From Nitrospinota bacterium (GTDB lineage: Bacteria > Nitrospinota > Nitrospinia > Nitrospinales > VA-1): a stretch of 9,676 nucleotides of DNA. Both the position numbers and the translations under genes were made by a program. The stretch's first letter is position 1. Each line of letters begins with the position of its first letter. Positions 5,715-9,676 of this stretch are shown in pieces. The notes beneath the pieces are model-generated. The model was not told the DNA's origin and made no database searches. It was given only the letters and a program-made list of their open reading frames with translations. The stretch covers positions 1 to 9,676 of the forward strand of contig JADFGI010000086.1 of the NCBI GenBank assembly GCA_022567815.1. Direction: 5' to 3'.

Positions 5715-6383
5715 ATGAAACGATTAAGAAAAGCGATCAAGAAAAATATCATTGCGGGATTGTTGGTGACCGTCCCTGTCGCCTTGACTTATCTGGTTCT
5801 GGCCTTTGTCATCAGGAATGTTGACCGGGCCATGGAGCCAGTGATAACCAAAGTATTTGAACCCACCGCCCTCAAGTGGATGGCGGAGTACCATATCCCT
5901 GGAATGGGGTTTGTGTTCCTCATTGTGTTCATTGGCTTGGTTGGATTGTTTGGGACTAATTTTTTTGGCAGGAAAATTCTGAAAATTAGCGAGCGTCTTT
6001 TAAGCAACATTCCTTTTGTTCGGGTGATCTATACCAGCATCAAAAAAGTGGTGCATACGATTTCCGAAACCGAGACGCCCTCGTTTCAAAATATGGTTTT
6101 GTTGACTTATCCGCGCCCGCCTTTAAAGGCGCTTGGGATTGTTTGTGGAAACGCCAAAGGGGAAATTTCCGAAAAATCCAATGAGGAGGCGATCAACGTT
6201 TTCGTTCCCACCTCCCCGAATCCTACCACGGGGTTTCTATTGATGGTTGCAAGAAAAGACCTGGTGTTTCTGGATATGTCCGTGGAAGACGGATTGAAAA
6301 TGATTATTTCCTTTGGCATGGTGAAGGCCGGGCATAACAAACAACCGGAGAAAAAGCAGGAGGAATTAGAGAACAGTCGATAG
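5715..6383 (+). CDS. DUF502 family inner-membrane protein
   Basis: This 222-residue protein belongs to the DUF502 (PF04367) family, whose biochemical role is not established. It has a basic N-terminus (MKRLRKAIKKN) and two predicted membrane helices at about 11-33 and 64-84. A soluble C-terminal part carries the family landmarks: IPGMG at 61-65, IPFVRVIYTSIKK at 99-111, the conserved VFVPTSPNPTTGF at 162-174, and DMSVEDGLKMIISFG at 187-201. The length is normal for the family. The ATG lacks a recognisable ribosome binding site, but the start is where family members usually begin. It probably has its own promoter, because 183 bases separate it from the TPR gene, and it converges on the flagellar operon. 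There is no evidence that it belongs functionally to either neighbouring system. Confidence 0.87.
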   Translation: MKRLRKAIKKNIIAGLLVTVPVALTYLVLAFVIRNVDRAMEPVITKVFEPTALKWMAEYHIPGMGFVFLIVFIGLVGLFGTNFFGRKILKISERLLSNIPFVRVIYTSIKKVVHTISETETPSFQNMVLLTYPRPPLKALGIVCGNAKGEISEKSNEEAINVFVPTSPNPTTGFLLMVARKDLVFLDMSVEDGLKMIISFGMVKAGHNKQPEKKQEELENSR

Positions 6384-6393
6384 CCGGATTTAC

Positions 6394-6431
6394 CCGAGAA
6401 TCATTTTATGATTCCAGTCGGATTATTTTTT
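6394..6431 (+). terminator. Candidate intrinsic terminator at the convergence point
   Basis: GAATCAT (6398-6404) and ATGATTC (6408-6414) form a perfect 7-base-pair stem with a TTT loop. CCGA (6394-6397) and TCGG (6418-6421) can extend it across a 3-base bulge. ATTATTTTTT follows on the plus strand, so this would end transcription of the DUF502 gene. The T-run overlaps the last codons of the minus-strand MotE-like gene. The stem is AT-rich and therefore weak. On the minus strand no T-run follows it. Confidence 0.45.
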
Positions 6432-7049
6432 GTCTGGAATTTTTCTTCGCCCTGCCAGTTTTTCGCTGATATTTTTTGCCACCTTAACATTCAGCTTGCT
6501 TAAAACCTGGCCGGCAACCTTGCTTTTCATTCCAGAAAGAATCTGGATGGCCAGGTCTTCATTGATGACTTCCATGAGCCTGGCCGCATCCTGCGGCTTC
6601 ATGGCGGAATACGCTTTGATGAGTCCCACGATATTTTCTTTGATCAGATTTTTTTTGATTCCGATTTGTTGGTCGCTTCTGGCGATGGCGTCTTCAATTT
6701 TCTTCAGGTCTTTAAGAATATTTTGTTCCAGCGTCCTCAGCCGTTGTTCTTTTATAGTGATTTCCGCTTCCCTTCTTTTAAGGTCGCGGTTTTTCTTTTC
6801 GATCATCTCGATCATGCGAAATGTTTCAGGGCTGATTCCCGGAACGGGATCGGGGAGGGCGACTTTTTCCTCAGGTTGTGTTTCCTTTTCTGTTGAAGCG
6901 GGCTCTGTTTCAGGGGCGGGGGATTCTTCCTGGGCAAATGCAGGATTTGTCTGAAGGCTCAGAAGATCACTCATCCAGATGGCAGGCGCAAATCCCAGCG
7001 TCAGGCCTAAAATGACAATTATGAATTTACCTTTCATGCGCTGTCTCAT
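6423..7049 (-). CDS. MotE/YlxF-like flagellar coiled-coil protein
   Basis: This 208-residue protein follows fliJ, the position of ylxF in Bacillus and of MotE-type genes in many bacteria. MotE of rhizobia is a periplasmic chaperone for a stator-associated motor protein; an equivalent role here is inference. It has an N-terminal signal or anchor helix (about 8-25, possibly processed near AFAQ, residue 40), a Pro/Glu-rich linker (about 41-72), and a charged coiled coil (about 75-138). A C-terminal helical domain (about 140-200, GLIKAYSAMKPQDAARLMEVIN...AIQILSGMKSKVAGQVLSKL) is of the MgtE-N/FliG-like type typical of this family. I chose the ATG at 7049 because it overlaps the fliJ stop as TAATG, a translational coupling arrangement. 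A GTG at 7067 would overlap fliJ by 19 bases, and an ATG at 7037 is also possible. Confidence 0.75.
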   Translation of the reverse strand: MRQRMKGKFIIVILGLTLGFAPAIWMSDLLSLQTNPAFAQEESPAPETEPASTEKETQPEEKVALPDPVPGISPETFRMIEMIEKKNRDLKRREAEITIKEQRLRTLEQNILKDLKKIEDAIARSDQQIGIKKNLIKENIVGLIKAYSAMKPQDAARLMEVINEDLAIQILSGMKSKVAGQVLSKLNVKVAKNISEKLAGRRKIPDKK

Positions 7050-7483
7050 TAAGAATTCAACCACCACTGTTTGGAACCGATTTCGTCATTCAACGCGATT
7101 TCGATTTTTTGCTGTTTCTTTTTAAAAGCCTTCTGCTCCCGTTCCTTGATAATTTCCATGGTGCGTCTTTTCATCATGGATTGAATCAGGTCCTGCTTTT
7201 TCAGGTTCAGCTTTTCCGTCACCTCGGAGATCACCTGTTCCTGGCGCACCTTTTCCAGGTTCACTCCAGTGAAGAAATTATTATAAAGAACCATCTTATC
7301 GATATTAATGTCTTGACCCATTATATGGTTCAGTTCTTCTTTTTTTTCATCGGCGATTCCCTCCATGAACCGCAATCGGTCCATCTGATTTTGCATATGG
7401 GTGTTGATCACGCCCAATTCTTTTTTAATCTGGTTTTCTTTTTCTTTATGAACTTTAAGAACTGTTTCAAATCGGAATTTCAT
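7049..7483 (-). CDS. fliJ: Flagellar export protein FliJ
   Basis: This 144-residue, highly charged, almost entirely alpha-helical protein is predicted to be FliJ, the central stalk that sits in the FliI ATPase ring and links it to the export gate. It opens with MKFRFETVLKVHKEKENQIK, the typical FliJ start (F-R/L-x-x-VL...R/K-x-x-E). Coiled-coil segments with many Glu, Lys and Gln residues follow to the end, and the length is normal. FliJ sequences diverge strongly, so the assignment leans on position directly after fliI. The start is well supported: GGAGG lies 7 bases before the ATG, within the end of fliI, and only 2 bases separate the two genes. The stop codon overlaps the start of the MotE-like gene. 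Confidence 0.85.
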   Translation of the reverse strand: MKFRFETVLKVHKEKENQIKKELGVINTHMQNQMDRLRFMEGIADEKKEELNHIMGQDINIDKMVLYNNFFTGVNLEKVRQEQVISEVTEKLNLKKQDLIQSMMKRRTMEIIKEREQKAFKKKQQKIEIALNDEIGSKQWWLNS

Positions 7484-7485
7484 GA

Positions 7486-8808
7486 TCAGTCCTCCAAAAC
7501 GGCTTTTAACTGGCCAATGGTTTCAGCCAAGTCGACTTTTTCATTCATTCCCTGTCGGAGGAACCGGTTCATTTGGTCGATTTTTCCGATGGCCAAATCG
7601 ATCCTGGCGTTGCTTCCTTTTGTATATGCGCCGATATTGATGAGGTCCTCAGCTTCCCGGTAAGTGGCCAGGATGTCGTTGAACTGCATTGAAAGTTCAT
7701 GATGCTCTTTGGAAACGACGTCGATCATCAAACGACTGATGCTGTTCAGGATATCCACGGCAGGGTAGTGGTTGTGCGACGCCAGTTCGCGGCTGAGCAC
7801 GATGTGGCCGTCGAGAATCGCCCGCACCGCGTCGGAGATGGGTTCGTTTAAATCGTCGCCCTCTACCAGGACGGTGTACAGGCCGGTTATGCTCCCGGTT
7901 CCAGAACTGGTCCCGGCTCTTTCCAACAGTTTGGGCAACATGGAAAATACCGATGGCGTGTATCCCCGCGTCGTTGGAGGCTCGCCGACCGAAAGCCCGA
8001 TCTCCCGTTGGGCCATGGCGAACCGGGTAACGGAATCCATCATCAGAATAACGTCCTTTCCCTGATCGCGGAAAAATTCGGCAATGGTCGTGGCGATGAA
8101 AGCTCCGCGAAGACGCACCAGCGGAGGCTGATCGGAGGTGGCGGCGATCACCACGGACCTTTTCAGTCCTTCCGGACCCAGGTTTTCCTCGATGAACTCT
8201 TTGACTTCCCTTCCGCGCTCACCGATCAAGGCGATCACGTTCACGTCGGCGCTGGTGTTTCGGGCGATCATTCCCATCAATATGGATTTTCCAACTCCCG
8301 TCCCCGCCAGGATACCGATTCTTTGTCCTTTGGCGCAGGTGAGCAATCCGTTGATCGCGCGGACGCCCACATCCAAAGGTTCCTGCACCCGGTTTCTGTC
8401 CAGCGGATTCAACGGAGTTCCCATCAAGGGATATTCCATATTGGGAGGAATGTGGCCTTTGCCGTCCAGGGGGCGTCCGTTGCCATCTAAGATACGCCCA
8501 ATGAGTTTTGGGCTCACATTGACCGTGGGGTATTCATCCGCCGATTCGATGACACTCCCCGGTTGAACGCCGATAAGCTCCCCCAGTGGCATGAGCAGGG
8601 TATGATTGTCTCGAAAGCCTACGACCTGGGCTTCCACGGGAGGCCGGTCGTTTCCCGGATAGATGGTGCAGATACTACCCACCGATGCGGCCGGACCGTT
8701 GCCCTCAAGGATGAGTCCAATGATTCGATTCACCCTTCCGGTTTTTCGAACGAAGGAGGTATTTTCGATGAAGGATTGGTATTTTTTCAGATCACTTATA
8801 TCTTCCAT
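7486..8808 (-). CDS. fliI: Flagellum-specific export ATPase FliI
   Basis: This 440-residue protein is the ATPase of the flagellar type III export apparatus, related to the F1 beta subunit, and acts as a hexamer at the cytoplasmic face of the basal body. The Walker A motif is AGTGVGKS at 168-175. ALIGERGREVKEF (193-205) is the flagellar/type III catalytic-site signature. Walker B is VILMMDSVTR at 253-262. The stretch SITGLYTVLVEGDDLNEPIS (306-325) and the ATP synthase alpha/beta signature PAVDILNSIS (349-358) follow. The N-terminal beta-barrel domain (about 20-95) and the C-terminal helical domain (about 365-440) are complete, and the length matches the family. ATG lies 9 bases after the fliH stop with no strong ribosome binding site, suggesting coupled translation. 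Confidence 0.97.
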   Translation of the reverse strand: MEDISDLKKYQSFIENTSFVRKTGRVNRIIGLILEGNGPAASVGSICTIYPGNDRPPVEAQVVGFRDNHTLLMPLGELIGVQPGSVIESADEYPTVNVSPKLIGRILDGNGRPLDGKGHIPPNMEYPLMGTPLNPLDRNRVQEPLDVGVRAINGLLTCAKGQRIGILAGTGVGKSILMGMIARNTSADVNVIALIGERGREVKEFIEENLGPEGLKRSVVIAATSDQPPLVRLRGAFIATTIAEFFRDQGKDVILMMDSVTRFAMAQREIGLSVGEPPTTRGYTPSVFSMLPKLLERAGTSSGTGSITGLYTVLVEGDDLNEPISDAVRAILDGHIVLSRELASHNHYPAVDILNSISRLMIDVVSKEHHELSMQFNDILATYREAEDLINIGAYTKGSNARIDLAIGKIDQMNRFLRQGMNEKVDLAETIGQLKAVLED

Positions 8809-8817
8809 AACGCTTGG

Positions 8818-9627
8818 TCAGGACGCAGGTTCCTGGTTCGGAGTCTTGTCATCAAGAGGGGGAGGCGCGAGGTGGAGGATTTTATCGATTTGTTCTCCGA
8901 GTTTATCCATCCTGGCGTCCACCGTTCCGAAGTTGGTTTCGATAATGCAACCGCCCCGTTCTATGCCCGTACTGGCCTCAAAGGAAATGTTTTTGATTTC
9001 TCCAAACAAATGTTGCAGTTCCGGGCGAAAATTCTCCGCGTGTTCTTTATCCGCCGGATTTATTTTTATCGTCATCGATTCTTTATCGAGAACCGACTGA
9101 ACCGCCAAACGGATCATCTCCTGAATGCTGTCATCCCTTGTGGAAAGTTCAAAATGAATGACTTTTTTAACCAGGGAAACCACCATTTCGATCATTTCCC
9201 GTTCCACTTTGGAATACATCTTTTTGCGGAACCCACTCAATTCCTGAATGATATCCTCTGCGGACTCCAGGCAGGGTTGGAATTCTTTCTTGGCATCCAC
9301 CTCCCCTTTTTTAAAGCCCTCGGCATAACCTTTGTCGTGGGCTTCTTTCTCAGCGGTTTCGCGGATTTCCGCCGCCTGGGCTTTCGCCTTGTTGAGAGCG
9401 TCCCGCATTATTTCAATGACGCCCTGCTTGGCCCGTTTGATCTTCTGAGCATCAAAGTTGGTCGCTTCGGCTAAATCGTAAACAAACTCCCTGTGCTTTT
9501 CCGGGTTGCCAGGAACCAGCTCGCTGAGTTTGAATTCCTTGATTTCCCCATTGGGGGAATTCGGAGGATTTCCTTTTTCTTCAGATGAGAAGGAACTGCG
9601 GATAAAGTTTTTGGAATTTTTATACAA
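8818..9627 (-). CDS. fliH: Flagellar assembly protein FliH
   Basis: This protein of 269 residues (from TTG 9627) is FliH, the peripheral stator that holds FliI inactive and docks it to the C-ring. It has a low-complexity Ser/Asn/Pro-rich N-terminus. A coiled coil with the family's glycine-spaced segment GYAEGFKKGE lies at about 100-109. The C-terminal FliH/HrpE domain includes GGCIIETNFGTVDARMD at about 225-241, with the typical G-G-C/A-x-x-E-T pattern. I chose TTG 9627 because GGGAG lies 6 bases upstream and the overlap with fliG is only 8 bases. A GTG at 9648 keeps the frame and adds seven residues but has no good ribosome binding site and overlaps fliG by 29 bases. The order fliG-fliH-fliI-fliJ supports the call. 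Confidence 0.9.
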   Translation of the reverse strand: MYKNSKNFIRSSFSSEEKGNPPNSPNGEIKEFKLSELVPGNPEKHREFVYDLAEATNFDAQKIKRAKQGVIEIMRDALNKAKAQAAEIRETAEKEAHDKGYAEGFKKGEVDAKKEFQPCLESAEDIIQELSGFRKKMYSKVEREMIEMVVSLVKKVIHFELSTRDDSIQEMIRLAVQSVLDKESMTIKINPADKEHAENFRPELQHLFGEIKNISFEASTGIERGGCIIETNFGTVDARMDKLGEQIDKILHLAPPPLDDKTPNQEPAS

Positions 9628-9676
9628 GTTCTTCTCCCGCCCCTCCACCGATGGATATTTTGCCTTCCTCCTCCAA
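9620..9676 (-). CDS. fliG: 3' end of fliG (flagellar rotor switch protein), partial
   Basis: Reading the minus strand from the window edge gives LEEEGKISIGGGAGEELV followed by TAA at 9622-9620. This matches the usual FliG C-terminal end (an E-E-G-x-I-x-I/L-G-G/R stretch ending in E-E-x-V). FliG forms the torque-generating rotor ring. Only 18 codons are present and the rest lies beyond the window, so the call rests on this short tail plus its position before fliH. The stop overlaps the fliH start region, consistent with one operon. Confidence 0.75.
   Translation of the reverse strand: MEEEGKISIGGGAGEELV

Noticed and set aside
7109..7663. 184-codon plus-strand frame opposite fliJ and fliI
   Set aside because: It is a shadow of the flagellar genes; its Phe/Leu/His-rich peptide is typical of antisense to Lys/Glu/Met-rich coiled-coil coding sequence.
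8563..9474. 303-codon plus-strand frame opposite fliI and fliH
   Set aside because: It is antisense to two well-recognised genes, has a His/Phe/Arg-rich unconserved-looking peptide, and no promoter or ribosome binding site.

Overview
The window most likely comes from a flagellated, diderm (Gram-negative-type) bacterium. It carries a lipoprotein secretin, a complete run of core flagellar export genes, and type IV pilus/MSHA-type assembly genes. Gene content and order (fliG-fliH-fliI-fliJ-MotE-like; a DUF502 membrane protein; an mshL-ExeA-TPR block) fit the Desulfobacterota/Nitrospinota/Nitrospirota part of the tree better than Gammaproteobacteria. This placement is inference from gene content; nothing in the window fixes the taxon. 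GC is moderate, and ATG, GTG and probably TTG starts are all used.

Layout: (1) Positions 1-457 hold no gene I can support. They are packed with short inverted repeats and one copy of an interspersed repeat. (2) A plus-strand block follows: an MshL-type outer-membrane secretin (458-2059), an ExeA/MshM-type AAA+ ATPase with one transmembrane segment and a periplasmic SPOR domain (2353-3909), and a membrane-anchored TPR protein in the MshN position (3918-5531). The order matches mshL-mshM-mshN of MSHA pilus loci. A 293-base repeat-filled gap separates the secretin gene from the ATPase gene, whereas the last two genes are only 8 bases apart. (3) After a 183-base gap, a DUF502 membrane protein (5715-6383) ends against (4) a minus-strand flagellar operon, read right to left: the 3' end of fliG (9676-9620), fliH, fliI, fliJ and a MotE/YlxF-like coiled-coil protein ending at 6423. 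A hairpin plus T-run lies at the convergence point.

How the genes work together: the secretin would form the outer-membrane pore. The ATPase, with its peptidoglycan-binding SPOR domain, would help place or assemble the pore through the cell wall. The TPR protein would be the inner-membrane/periplasmic scaffold. The flagellar genes encode the rotor end (FliG), the export ATPase (FliI) with its stator regulator (FliH) and central stalk (FliJ), and a periplasmic motor or stator chaperone-like protein.

The most unusual feature is a mosaic repeat family. Two copies of a roughly 130-150 base element lie in opposite orientation on either side of the secretin gene (11-161 and 2059-2190). A GC-rich module of the same family recurs at 2216-2264. 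A piece of it, including an exact 18-base match, lies in frame inside the TPR gene at 4257-4289, where it encodes an arginine-rich patch. No transposase is visible.
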